From: Bacteroidales bacterium GP4 | GTDB taxonomy: Bacteria; Bacteroidota; Bacteroidia; Bacteroidales; Muribaculaceae | Direction of reading: 5' to 3' | NCBI GenBank assembly: GCA_001701065.1 | Contig: DAAL01000242.1 | Span: forward strand, 1 to 5,810 | DNA length: 5,810 nucleotides | Shown here: positions 1-5,810 of the stretch, piece by piece | Numbering within the stretch: position 1 is the stretch's first letter | How the letters are laid out: the number at the start of each line of letters is the position of its first letter | Made by a program: the position numbers and the translations under genes | Notes under the pieces: generated by a model | The model's input: only the letters and a program-made list of their open reading frames with translations | Database searches by the model: none | What the model was told of the DNA's origin: nothing

Positions 1-96
1 GTCGTAGGATTCATAATCCTCGTCGTCATTAGAGCAGCTTACCGCCACAACGGACAGCATCAACGCCGCCAGCATCCACAGCACCTTTTGTTTCAT
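1..96 (-). CDS. Lipoprotein, N-terminal part only (runs off the left edge)
   Basis: Only the first 32 codons are in the window. They read MKQKVLWMLAALMLSVVAVSC followed by SNDDEDYES: a charged start, a hydrophobic stretch and a cysteine at residue 21, which is the form of a signal peptidase II (lipoprotein) signal. The acidic residues just after the cysteine resemble the export signal that sends Bacteroidota lipoproteins to the cell surface. The segment matches the start of the lipoprotein at 2133-2765 closely (shared MLA-LML, VSCSNDD, ES), so the two are paralogues at least at this end. I chose the ATG at 96 because it aligns with that paralogue. An in-frame ATG at 108 would overlap the stop of the upstream gene as ATGA and add MNTV. 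Either start implies co-transcription, and probably translational coupling, with the secreted protein upstream. The function of the mature part cannot be seen. Confidence 0.85.
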   Translation of the reverse strand, partial: MKQKVLWMLAALMLSVVAVSCSNDDEDYESYD

Positions 97-104
97 AACT
101 GTAT

Positions 105-2021
105 TCATTTTATTATTATTTTTTTGCTGAAAGTATTTTCACCAACAATGGCATGGATTACATATATACCCGGTTTCCAATCCGAAGTATCTACCGATAC
201 TTTTGAGCCTGTCACTTTCCCGGAATATATTTTTTGATTAGTTGCAGTATCATATATTTCCAGTATCCATTCTAATTCGGATTCTGTTTCTTGGCAATTC
301 ATCAGCATGTTATTCTGTAGCGGAATGCCGGAATTTTTGTCGATTAAAGCTACATCCAATATTTCTCCGTCCAAATCGGCAGAAAGGTTATAGGCTCTTG
401 CTTGATTTATAACTGTTATACGATAAAAATCGCCATTTTTACAATTCACGTTTATCACGAAAGCCTGTGCATTTGTAGTAGTTGGGAAGCGCACACTCAC
501 GTTGCCATTATAGTTGTCCACCACCCATCGTGTAGGGATTATGTCTCCCTCATAAGTAATGGTTGCACCAACAAAATACGTTGAATTAATATTAAGTCCT
601 GAACCGGATTGTGATTTATTCATATATATTATATATGGATATTCCAATTTGCGGACATTGTTGTCGCTCCAATTATAGAAGGCTATAAAGCCGTTATAAG
701 AAGTGGATGCATTAATAGTTTTCGTTAACGTTTGCGCAATGTACTTATCATGCCGGATTGTAGCCGTCAAAGTAGCATTCTCCAGACTTTGGTGAGAATC
801 ACGTGTTATGGTGCATCTACCATTGGCATCTACTGTCATATGGTTTTGGGCATAATAAGGGTCGGAAAGACTCCATATGACTGTGAATCCGGTAGGTAAT
901 GGGTCAATGGTATATGTAGCACTTGTTGAGATTGAGTCAGGACCTGTAATTTGAGGTTGATAGAGCTTGTAATAACTTTTAGGTGCTCCATAGATATCTA
1001 AAACATCATTGGGAGAATGTTTAACTAACGGTCTGTTTCCCCATTTTGAGATGTACTCATTGCTGTTTATGCGGATTGCAGAGTGACCTCCGCTATAAAA
1101 TACAATTGTGGCATCATTTTCTGCTATTTCATAATAGCACCCTCCTAACCAATAAATGGATGGCTCTTCCATCCACACAAGTTTATCGGAAGGTAGATAT
1201 ACATAACCGTTAATTGGAAGACTTTGGATATACCATGCATAGGCGTGACAATTATACTTGTTTGTAGCCTCACTAAGAAATACCACATTCGGATATTCTG
1301 TTTCAAGCTCTCTTTTAAATTTCTCTTTTTCAGATTGAGATAGATCCTCCTCTGTCAATATATCAACTGTAACTTCATATCCATTAGGAGTCTTTATTTT
1401 AGTTTCATAACCATCCGGTCTATTTTCGTCTGAAGCGATAGTTTTTATCCCCATACCATAAGAAATTCCGAAAATATCTGGATATTTTTTCATCTTTTCT
1501 GTGGCTTTCCGTATGGTGGAATATATTTTCTCCGATTTTTCTGAATTCAGGGTAGATGTTATCGTGTCAAGTCCCATCATATAAAACAAGATATAGCATT
1601 TGAATGAATAATTACCTTGTGTAATTTTATCTTTATTCACGATGGAATCTATCTCATCGGGAATCGATGCGCATTTTGCAAGCATTGATTCTGCTAAATC
1701 ATTACGTGTCAACAGCTCTTGATAGCCATTGAATTTATTGCATATAGCCTTAAACCCAATCTCCGGTGAATCAAAGGCAAAAATGTCCGTAGAATATGGA
1801 AATTCAAGGCACAAGTTAAGTAAGTCTGCAGTCTTAATACTTTTCAGTTTGTCATTAGGAATTTGCAGTGCAGCCACTCTTTCCTTTACAGAAGGGTAGG
1901 ATTTCCATTGTGCATCACCGATTTTGAAAGGAAATTCAAATCCGGCTGATGTCTGTTCATTCACTTGCCCCATAGTGTACAAGTAAGTGAAGGTTACAAA
2001 TAGCAAAATTAATCTTCTCAT
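105..2021 (-). CDS. Secreted multidomain protein with Cys/His hydrolase-like motifs, Ig-like domain and sorting-type C-terminus
   Basis: A 638-residue exported protein that I cannot name. Residues 1-19 form a signal peptide (MRRLILLFVTFTYLYTMGQ). Residues about 35-190 look helical (SVKERVAALQIPNDKLKSI, then NKFNGYQELL). Residues 250-350 carry conserved-looking motifs: NCHAYAW (Cys258, His259), GGHSAIR (His313), ISKWG and VKHSP (His335). A cysteine at a helix start followed by a His on a later strand is the arrangement of papain-like NlpC/P60 or CHAP hydrolases; that assignment is inference. Residues 356-435 begin QITGPDSIS and contain LPTGFTVIWSLS, the pattern of Ig-like domains common in exported Bacteroidota proteins. 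The last 90 residues end WKPGIYVIHAIV...KKIIIK, like a type A sorting domain of type IX secretion. The protein is therefore probably outside the cell or at its surface. It lies between two related lipoprotein genes, 111 bp after one and touching the other. It is AT-richer than typA. It could instead be a non-enzymatic adhesin. Confidence 0.9.
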   Translation of the reverse strand: MRRLILLFVTFTYLYTMGQVNEQTSAGFEFPFKIGDAQWKSYPSVKERVAALQIPNDKLKSIKTADLLNLCLEFPYSTDIFAFDSPEIGFKAICNKFNGYQELLTRNDLAESMLAKCASIPDEIDSIVNKDKITQGNYSFKCYILFYMMGLDTITSTLNSEKSEKIYSTIRKATEKMKKYPDIFGISYGMGIKTIASDENRPDGYETKIKTPNGYEVTVDILTEEDLSQSEKEKFKRELETEYPNVVFLSEATNKYNCHAYAWYIQSLPINGYVYLPSDKLVWMEEPSIYWLGGCYYEIAENDATIVFYSGGHSAIRINSNEYISKWGNRPLVKHSPNDVLDIYGAPKSYYKLYQPQITGPDSISTSATYTIDPLPTGFTVIWSLSDPYYAQNHMTVDANGRCTITRDSHQSLENATLTATIRHDKYIAQTLTKTINASTSYNGFIAFYNWSDNNVRKLEYPYIIYMNKSQSGSGLNINSTYFVGATITYEGDIIPTRWVVDNYNGNVSVRFPTTTNAQAFVINVNCKNGDFYRITVINQARAYNLSADLDGEILDVALIDKNSGIPLQNNMLMNCQETESELEWILEIYDTATNQKIYSGKVTGSKVSVDTSDWKPGIYVIHAIVGENTFSKKIIIK

Positions 2022-2057
2022 AATTGTGATTATTAGTTCGGGTAAAATAAATCGATA

Positions 2058-2132
2058 TTATAATACGGAACTTTCTATACCATTGACTTTAAGCTCAATG
2101 TAGAATTGCACATCTTTTAGGTCAGCATCGTT
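2058..2132 (-). other. Coding-like sequence after the lipoprotein stop codon
   Basis: Directly after the TAA at 2133-2135 the same frame stays open for 24 codons to a TAA at 2058-2060. It reads NDADLKDVQFYIELK followed by VNGIESSVL, which has the alternating polar and hydrophobic residues of beta strands. No start codon opens it. It may be a relic of a longer gene or of a lost neighbour, or chance. It fills most of the gap between the two genes. Confidence 0.2.
2081..2100. repeat. Inverted repeat between lipoprotein and secreted-protein genes
   Basis: CATTGA and TCAATG are exact inverted arms 8 bases apart, with TTAA in the centre. On the minus strand no T-rich run follows, so it does not look like an intrinsic terminator. 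It may be a weak RNA hairpin or a protein site within the 111-bp gap. No good promoter was seen in that gap, which favours readthrough from the lipoprotein into the secreted-protein gene. Confidence 0.3.
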
Positions 2133-2765
2133 TTATTCCCCGTCGTATATGCATTTCCATTTGGACCAATCCACTTCTTCGGGCTTATAATAGGATTTGG
2201 TGCCGTCTTCCAAGTAGAAGAAATTGATAAGGTAGGGATTGCCTTTATGGTTAAACCAGTAGGCGTGATGTCCTTGCCATGTTCCTTCAAGAACCGTACA
2301 ACTTTCAGGATTGTTTCTCCAACAATATATATCTTCCTGGAGCCATTCCGGAAGCGTGTTGATATCTTTTGGTTCGTAACTCAAGTCGGGATAAAGTTTT
2401 ACATTCCATTCTTTGTTCATCCATTTAAAAGGATCATATACTTCTTTCCATTTGGACCAATCCACTTCCCCTTCTTTATAATGGATTATTGCCCCGTCTT
2501 CTAAATAGATGAAATTGCATATATATGAAGAAAAAAGACTCTGATATTGATAAGCTTTCTTCCCCTTCCATGTGCCTTTAGTAAGTGAGAAACTATTCCA
2601 TCCCGGGCCCATACCATTTTCTAAAATCACATCCTTAATAGCGGTAGGGAGGTCGTTTAAGTCCTTATGGACGCTTTCAAAATCAGAATTGTCATCATTG
2701 GAACAACTGACGCTTCCCATGGTTAGCATCAGTGTCGCCAACATGCATAATAAAGTTTTTTTCAT
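2133..2765 (-). CDS. Surface-type lipoprotein with two tandem copies of one domain
   Basis: A 210-residue protein of unknown function. Residues 1-21 are a lipoprotein signal ending VSC (Cys21), followed by the acidic stretch SNDDNSD that resembles the Bacteroidota surface-export signal. The mature part is two copies of a domain of about 75 residues, offset by 97 residues. Copy 1 is about 36-111 and copy 2 about 135-208. Shared landmarks are a DLP/TLP start, GTWKG against GTWQG, AY, NFIYLEDG against NFFYLEDG, EVDWSKWK in both, and a YD end. The tryptophan- and tyrosine-rich character suggests a small beta fold. The 'LP.WLQ ... GTW.G ... WKCIY' pattern reminds me of other small Bacteroidales lipoproteins of unknown role. 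It is the first gene of a likely three-gene leftward unit. Its N-terminus is paralogous to the lipoprotein at the left edge. A binding or inhibitor role towards the secreted neighbour is possible but not shown. Start: the ATG follows an A-rich leader, AACAATAACAATT, usual for this phylum. Confidence 0.9.
   Translation of the reverse strand: MKKTLLCMLATLMLTMGSVSCSNDDNSDFESVHKDLNDLPTAIKDVILENGMGPGWNSFSLTKGTWKGKKAYQYQSLFSSYICNFIYLEDGAIIHYKEGEVDWSKWKEVYDPFKWMNKEWNVKLYPDLSYEPKDINTLPEWLQEDIYCWRNNPESCTVLEGTWQGHHAYWFNHKGNPYLINFFYLEDGTKSYYKPEEVDWSKWKCIYDGE
2154..2177 (-). repeat. 24-bp direct repeat, copy in domain 2
   Basis: Identical base for base to 2445-2468, 291 bp (97 codons) away and in the same frame. 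It encodes EVDWSKWK at residues 197-204. The bases on either side differ between the copies. Confidence 0.95.
2445..2468 (-). repeat. 24-bp direct repeat, copy in domain 1
   Basis: This is the partner of 2154-2177 and encodes EVDWSKWK at residues 100-107. Identity of all third codon positions in this block, while the rest of the two domains has drifted, points to strong constraint or gene conversion. Confidence 0.95.
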
Positions 2766-2801
2766 AATTGTTATTGTTTGAGGTTACGGTTATTTTAAGT
2801 C

Positions 2802-2809
2802 TAAAGTTA
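2802..2809 (-). promoter_or_regulatory. Possible -7 box for the lipoprotein gene
   Basis: On the minus strand this reads TAACTTTA, seven of eight positions of the Bacteroidota TAnnTTTG box. It would start transcription about 30 bases before the ATG at 2765. No TTTG box lies at the expected distance upstream, so this is only the best of weak candidates on that strand. Confidence 0.3.
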
Positions 2810-2892
2810 GCCAGCCTTTGTAGTCGTTGTTTGCGGAGAAATTTTTAATCAACTTTTCCCATTAATTTTTGACCATCTTTGCACAGCCTTAT

Positions 2893-2902
2893 GTCAATTG
2901 AC
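2893..2902. promoter_or_regulatory. 10-bp perfect palindrome, possible operator
   Basis: GTCAATTGAC is its own reverse complement. It lies between the leftward lipoprotein and rightward typA promoters, where a regulator could reach either. No regulator gene is in the window to link it to. Confidence 0.25.
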
Positions 2903-2935
2903 CAAAAGTTACAGCTTATTTTGGATGTTCATTTC

Positions 2936-2968
2936 TAATTTTAGATATATTTTTTATAATTTTAGATA
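2936..2968. repeat. Pair of 12-bp direct repeats at 21-bp pitch
   Basis: TAATTTTAGATA occurs at 2936-2947 and again, without a mismatch, at 2957-2968. The 21-bp offset equals two helical turns, so both copies face the same side of the DNA. That spacing is typical of tandem regulator sites. The AT-rich content makes chance repeats more likely than usual, so the regulatory reading is inference. Confidence 0.45.
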
Positions 2969-3025
2969 AAAATAGGCTATTATGAGCTTATTTAAGCCGA
3001 AAAAGTACGTATGACGGTTTCCGAA

Positions 3026-3057
3026 TGTGGATTTTGTGCGTCAAGGTTCTAACTTTG
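3026..3057 (+). promoter_or_regulatory. Possible upstream typA promoter
   Basis: An exact TAnnTTTG box (TAACTTTG, 3050-3057) has TGTG, three of four positions of TTTG, 20 bases upstream at 3026-3029. Transcription would start near 3062 and give a typA leader of about 130 bases. It is weaker than the promoter at 3137-3168. Confidence 0.4.
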
Positions 3058-3059
3058 CC

Positions 3060-3152
3060 ATGGTTGTGCCAAGAGTTATTACAAAGAAAAATATCGTTTA
3101 TAAAGCCGGGGCAATTGTGATTTTTTTAGGGTTTGGTTTGGTTTATGTTTAA
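3060..3152 (+). CDS. Possible 30-residue membrane microprotein upstream of typA
   Basis: An ATG frame of 30 codons begins MVVPRVITKKNIVYK and ends AGAIVIFLGFGLVYV. That is a basic N-terminal part followed by about 15 hydrophobic residues, the form of a single-pass membrane microprotein. The frame is open back to 3015, so GTG starts at 3027 or 3036 are also possible. Against it: T-rich promoter DNA encodes hydrophobic residues by chance, and the second half overlaps the TTTG box of the typA promoter. In addition, the promoter box at 3050-3057 would start RNA inside or after the ATG. I see no clear ribosome binding site. Treat it as a candidate only. Confidence 0.15.
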   Translation: MVVPRVITKKNIVYKAGAIVIFLGFGLVYV

Positions 3153-3168
3153 TAACATAGTAATTTTG
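3137..3168 (+). promoter_or_regulatory. Main typA promoter
   Basis: TTTG at 3137-3140, a 20-base spacer and TAATTTTG at 3161-3168 match the Bacteroidota housekeeping promoter exactly. A second TTTG at 3132-3135 lies five bases further up, as part of a GTTTG tandem. Transcription should start near 3173, giving a leader of about 16 bases before the typA ATG. Such short leaders without a Shine-Dalgarno sequence are usual in this phylum. Confidence 0.8.
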
Positions 3169-3189
3169 CACTAAATTTTATAATTATCT

Positions 3190-4989
3190 ATGCAGAAGAT
3201 TAGAAACATAGCTATCATCGCCCATGTGGACCATGGTAAAACGACATTGGTCGATAAAATGTTGCTTGCCGGAAACCTGTTCAGAGAAAACCAAAACACC
3301 GGTGAACTGATTCTTGACAATAACGATTTGGAACGTGAGCGAGGTATAACTATACTCTCCAAAAACGTGTCCATCGACTATAACGGCTACAAAATCAACA
3401 TCATCGACACTCCGGGACACTCCGACTTCGGAGGCGAGGTGGAACGTGTGCTTAACATGGCTGACGGATGCCTCCTTCTTGTCGATGCATTTGAAGGCCC
3501 CATGCCGCAGACTCGTTTTGTGCTCCAGAAGGCTATACAGATGGGGCTTAAGCCTGTAGTGGTGATAAACAAGGTAGACAAACCCAATTGCCGCCCCGAC
3601 GAGGTGCAGGAGATGGTGTTTGACCTCATGTTCAATCTTGACGCTACCGAGGATCAGCTTGACTTCCCCACCATTTACGGTTCAGCAAAGCAGGGGTGGA
3701 TGTCAACTGACTGGACCAAGCCCACTGATAATATTCTTCCAGTGCTCGACGCTATCATCAAGTATATCCCTGAGCCACAAGTGATAGAAGGAGATGCGCA
3801 GATGCTTATAACATCGCTTGACTTCTCCAACTATGTGGGTCGTATAGCTGTGGGACGTGTTCACCGAGGCATCCTCCGCGAGGGCATGGAGATTGCCCTT
3901 TGCAAGAAGGACGGTTCCGTGGTGAAGCAGCGCATCAAGGAACTGCACACCTTTGAAGGAATGGGTCGCAAGCGAGTGCAGGAAGTGAAATCAGGCGACA
4001 TATGCGCACTTGTGGGCGTGGAAGGATTTGAAATCGGTGATACTGTAGCCGACATCAACAATCCCGAGCCGCTGCCACGCATTGCCATCGACGAACCCAC
4101 CATGTCCATGACTTTCACCATCAACGACTCGCCTTTCTTCGGCAGGGACGGAAAATACGTGACCTCGCGCCACATCGCCGAGCGTCTTACCAAGGAACTT
4201 GACAAGAATCTTGCGTTGCGTGTGAGCAAAGCTCCCCATGAGGATGTGTGGACAGTGTTCGGGCGCGGTGTGCTTCATCTTTCGGTGCTCATCGAGACCA
4301 TGCGCCGCGAAGGCTACGAGCTTCAGGTGGGTCAGCCGCAGGTGATTATAAAAGAGATTGACGGACAGAAGTGTGAGCCGGTGGAAGCCCTCACCATCAA
4401 TGTCCCCGAAGAATATTCGAGCAAGATCATCGACATGGTGACACGCCGCAAGGGCGAGATGACCTCCATGACCACTCAGAACGACCGCATACACATAGAA
4501 TTCAACATCCCCTCGCGTGGTATAATAGGATTGCGCAACAATGTGCTCACCGCAAGCGCCGGAGAGGCTATCATGGCGCACCGGTTCCTTGAATATCAGC
4601 CGTGGAAGGGTGATATAGAACGCCGCACCAACGGTTCGCTGATAGCCATGGAAGCCGGCACGGCTTATGCCTACGCCATAGACAAGCTGCAGGACCGCGG
4701 ACGTTTCTTCATCTTCCCGCAGGAAGAGGTGTACGCCGGACAGGTGGTGGGCGAGAACGCCAAGGACAATGACATTGTGGTGAATGTGACCAAATCCAAG
4801 AAGCTCACCAACATGCGTGCTTCCGGTGCCGACGACAAGGCGCGCATAGTACCTCCCGTGGTGTTCAGCCTTGAAGAAGCGCTTGAATACATTAAGGAGG
4901 ACGAGTATGTGGAAGTGACTCCGCATCACCTGCGCCTGCGCAAGATAATCCTCGACGAGATCGAACGCAAGCGCGCCAACAAAGCCTAA
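3190..4989 (+). CDS. typA: Ribosome-associated translational GTPase TypA/BipA
   Basis: A complete 599-residue TypA/BipA, a GTPase of the EF-G family that binds the 70S ribosome. It supports ribosome assembly and growth under stress or at low temperature. All G motifs are visible: AHVDHGKTT (11-19, P-loop), RGITI (51-55, switch I), DTPGH (73-77), NKVD (127-130) and GSAK (164-167). Domain 2 follows at about 203-295, an EF-G-III-like part at 300-385, an EF-G-V-like part at about 395-475 and the BipA-specific C-terminal domain at about 480-599 (with [12 protein letters not shown] and [12 protein letters not shown]). Length and motifs are normal for the family and no catalytic residue is missing. 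It is transcribed alone from a strong upstream promoter, divergent from the lipoprotein unit. It ends on a stop codon that overlaps the stop of the convergent flippase gene. Its base composition is higher in GC than that of the genes to the left. Confidence 0.98.
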   Translation: MQKIRNIAIIAHVDHGKTTLVDKMLLAGNLFRENQNTGELILDNNDLERERGITILSKNVSIDYNGYKINIIDTPGHSDFGGEVERVLNMADGCLLLVDAFEGPMPQTRFVLQKAIQMGLKPVVVINKVDKPNCRPDEVQEMVFDLMFNLDATEDQLDFPTIYGSAKQGWMSTDWTKPTDNILPVLDAIIKYIPEPQVIEGDAQMLITSLDFSNYVGRIAVGRVHRGILREGMEIALCKKDGSVVKQRIKELHTFEGMGRKRVQEVKSGDICALVGVEGFEIGDTVADINNPEPLPRIAIDEPTMSMTFTINDSPFFGRDGKYVTSRHIAERLTKELDKNLALRVSKAPHEDVWTVFGRGVLHLSVLIETMRREGYELQVGQPQVIIKEIDGQKCEPVEALTINVPEEYSSKIIDMVTRRKGEMTSMTTQNDRIHIEFNIPSRGIIGLRNNVLTASAGEAIMAHRFLEYQPWKGDIERRTNGSLIAMEAGTAYAYAIDKLQDRGRFFIFPQEEVYAGQVVGENAKDNDIVVNVTKSKKLTNMRASGADDKARIVPPVVFSLEEALEYIKEDEYVEVTPHHLRLRKIILDEIERKRANKA

Positions 4990-5810
4990 CTGCTTAGAAG
5001 GACTGTAATTACTGACACAAGCAAGCCCCCTGCGAGGGTGGCTGACACTTTAGGATTTATTTTAAGATGATAGCGGAAGCGGTACACTGCTCCCGCTATC
5101 ATTGTATATAGGGCGTACCACGCGAGATAGGCGTAGCCGAGGCCGGTGATACCCCAACGGCTATAGCCCAGGATGTTGGCTACAAGGTATATAGCCACAC
5201 TCGACAGTTCCACGGCGAGATACACCTTTGAGTCGCCGCGCACAATCATGACATAGCTCATGCACCAGCTCACGGCACGTAGCAGCGTCCCGATGATTCC
5301 CCATGCCACATAGCCGCCTATGACTTCGAAACGGCTGTCATAGAGGATGTCGACTGCGACTCCCCGGAAGCATATCAGGGCGATGACCACCGGCACCAAC
5401 GCCGTAATGACAAGCCGCGACTCGTGGTTGACAAACGCCCCCTCTCTCAGCGGCTTTCCCGCCACCGAAGCAAGACGCGGATAGAACTCCATCCCAAGCA
5501 CCATAAACACCACGCCGGCATACTTGTTGATAATCGTGAACCCCGCCTGATAGTAACCCACCTCTTCCGCTCCGCCTTTCGCCATGAGGTAAGACATGAA
5601 TATGTAATAGCCGAGATACAATGCCGCTGACGACACTGTGAGGTAGATGCCGAGGCTGATAAATCCTTTTCCGCGCTCGTAAGTCTCGCGCCAGCCGCTT
5701 CCGCCGCTGAATGTGACTTTGTAGCGCAGAAAAAAGAAGGCGATGAAAGCGGCAAGCGAATAAGCCGTGATGGACCACGCTATGGAGTCGATGCGGAAAA
5801 AGTAGAACAG
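4986..5810 (-). CDS. Oligosaccharide/polysaccharide flippase, C-terminal 274 residues
   Basis: The frame is open from the right edge to a TAG at 4986-4988, so the N-terminal part of the gene lies outside the window. The visible part is an inner-membrane protein with several hydrophobic helices. It contains GGAEEVGYYQAGFTIINKY (about 79-97 of the visible part) and then GMEFYPRLAS (about 106-115), motifs of Wzx-like flippases of the MOP superfamily. Such proteins move lipid-linked oligosaccharide repeat units across the inner membrane for surface polysaccharide assembly. Full members have about 12 to 14 helices and 430 to 500 residues, so roughly the second half is here. The GTG at 5634-5636 is internal, not a start. 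Convergent with typA, the gene shares four bases with it, and two hairpins for plus-strand RNA lie in its last 40 codons. The exact substrate cannot be told. Confidence 0.88.
   Translation of the reverse strand: MFYFFRIDSIAWSITAYSLAAFIAFFFLRYKVTFSGGSGWRETYERGKGFISLGIYLTVSSAALYLGYYIFMSYLMAKGGAEEVGYYQAGFTIINKYAGVVFMVLGMEFYPRLASVAGKPLREGAFVNHESRLVITALVPVVIALICFRGVAVDILYDSRFEVIGGYVAWGIIGTLLRAVSWCMSYVMIVRGDSKVYLAVELSSVAIYLVANILGYSRWGITGLGYAYLAWYALYTMIAGAVYRFRYHLKINPKVSATLAGGLLVSVITVLLSS
5024..5043 (+). terminator. GC-rich hairpin 35 bases after typA
   Basis: AGCCCCCT pairs with AGGG-T-GGCT: eight base pairs with one bulged T and a GCG loop. The T-rich stretch that follows (ACTTT, then ATTTATTTT) begins a few bases later and is broken. 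This is a possible first termination or 3'-end stabilising hairpin of the typA transcript, lying inside the flippase coding sequence. Confidence 0.4.
5066..5103 (+). terminator. Long hairpin inside the flippase gene, probable typA terminator
   Basis: ATGATAGCGG (5067-5076) and CCGCTATCAT (5093-5102) are perfect inverted arms. The stem continues inward, after one A-C mismatch, with AGC and GCT around the eight-base loop GGTACACT. A G-U pair can close the outside. On the plus strand the stem is followed by TGTATATA, moderately U-rich. It is the strongest hairpin I see downstream of typA. On the other strand the same bases encode part of the flippase (residues MIAGAVYRFRYH). Confidence 0.5.

Larger units (their letters stand above)
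2766..3189. other. Divergent intergenic region, 424 bp
   Basis: This region separates the leftward lipoprotein gene from rightward typA. It is AT-rich and holds the promoters, repeats and palindromes listed separately. Further small signals are TTGACCA at both 2869-2875 and 2898-2904, and GCTTA-TT-TAAGC at 2986-2997. Apart from the 30-codon frame at 3060-3152, I see only very short reading frames (10 to 15 codons, for example from the ATGs at 2891, 2925, 2982 and 3011), which look like chance. No structured RNA that I recognise is present. Confidence 0.8.

Noticed and set aside
402..584. 60-codon plus-strand frame opposite the secreted protein
   Set aside because: Short, without a promoter or family motif, and antisense to the Ig-to-tail region of a well supported gene.
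2081..2100. Inverted repeat as terminator of the lipoprotein gene
   Set aside because: The perfect arms are only six bases long and no T-run follows on the minus strand.
2874..2881. CATCTTTG as a plus-strand promoter box
   Set aside because: It resembles TAnnTTTG with one change, but has no TTTG 19 to 21 bases upstream and would give a leader of about 300 bases, while a perfect promoter lies next to typA.
2766..3189. CRISPR, tRNA, riboswitch or mobile element ends in the intergenic region
   Set aside because: There is no repeat-spacer pattern, no cloverleaf, no terminal inverted repeats or transposase. The only repeats are the short ones listed.
3991..4929. A 312-codon open frame antisense to typA
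   Set aside because: It lies wholly opposite a complete, motif-perfect typA. Its translation is His- and Val-rich with no recognisable domain, and the openness follows from typA codon use.
5634..5636. GTG as the start of the flippase
   Set aside because: The same frame stays open to the right edge and encodes more membrane protein (for example SLAAFIAFFFLRYK), so the gene begins outside the window.
5338..5778. Open frames on the minus strand in other registers and a plus-strand frame at 5424-5630
   Set aside because: They overlap the flippase frame, which shows clear membrane helices and family motifs. The other frames give Arg/Ser/His-rich sequence without domains.

Overview
The window reads as Bacteroidales chromosome (phylum Bacteroidota), most like a gut Bacteroidaceae or Muribaculaceae genome. 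The evidence is a TypA of Bacteroides type, promoters of the Bacteroidota form TTTG-N20-TAnnTTTG, lipoprotein signal peptides followed by an acidic stretch (CSNDD), and a secreted protein whose C-terminus resembles a type IX secretion sorting domain. I cannot fix the genus from the sequence alone.

Left part (1-2765, all minus strand, AT-richer than the rest: 22 G/C in 60 bases at 1381-1440, against 31 in 60 at 4201-4260). Three exported-protein genes read leftward. First is a lipoprotein made of two tandem copies of one domain (2133-2765). Next is a 638-residue secreted protein (105-2021) with a helical N-terminal region, a Cys/His motif region that may be a papain-like hydrolase domain, an Ig-like domain and a sorting-type tail. 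Last is a second lipoprotein that runs off the left edge (1-96). Its signal region is clearly related to that of the first lipoprotein. So the secreted protein lies between two related, probably surface-anchored lipoproteins. This is the least ordinary part of the window. An effector with neighbouring inhibitor or immunity lipoproteins is one reading, but it is inference.

Middle (2766-3189): a 424-bp divergent intergenic region. It holds a very good plus-strand promoter next to typA, a second weaker one upstream, a 12-bp direct repeat at exactly 21-bp pitch, a 10-bp perfect palindrome, and a 30-codon reading frame with a transmembrane-like end.

Right part: typA/bipA (3190-4989, plus), a complete ribosome-associated GTPase gene, meets the 3' end of a polysaccharide/oligosaccharide flippase gene (4986-5810, minus, N-terminus outside the window). 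The two stop codons overlap. Two strong hairpins that could terminate typA transcription lie inside the flippase coding sequence. The typA and flippase part is ordinary core or envelope content. No tRNA, rRNA, CRISPR array, transposase or insertion sequence was seen.
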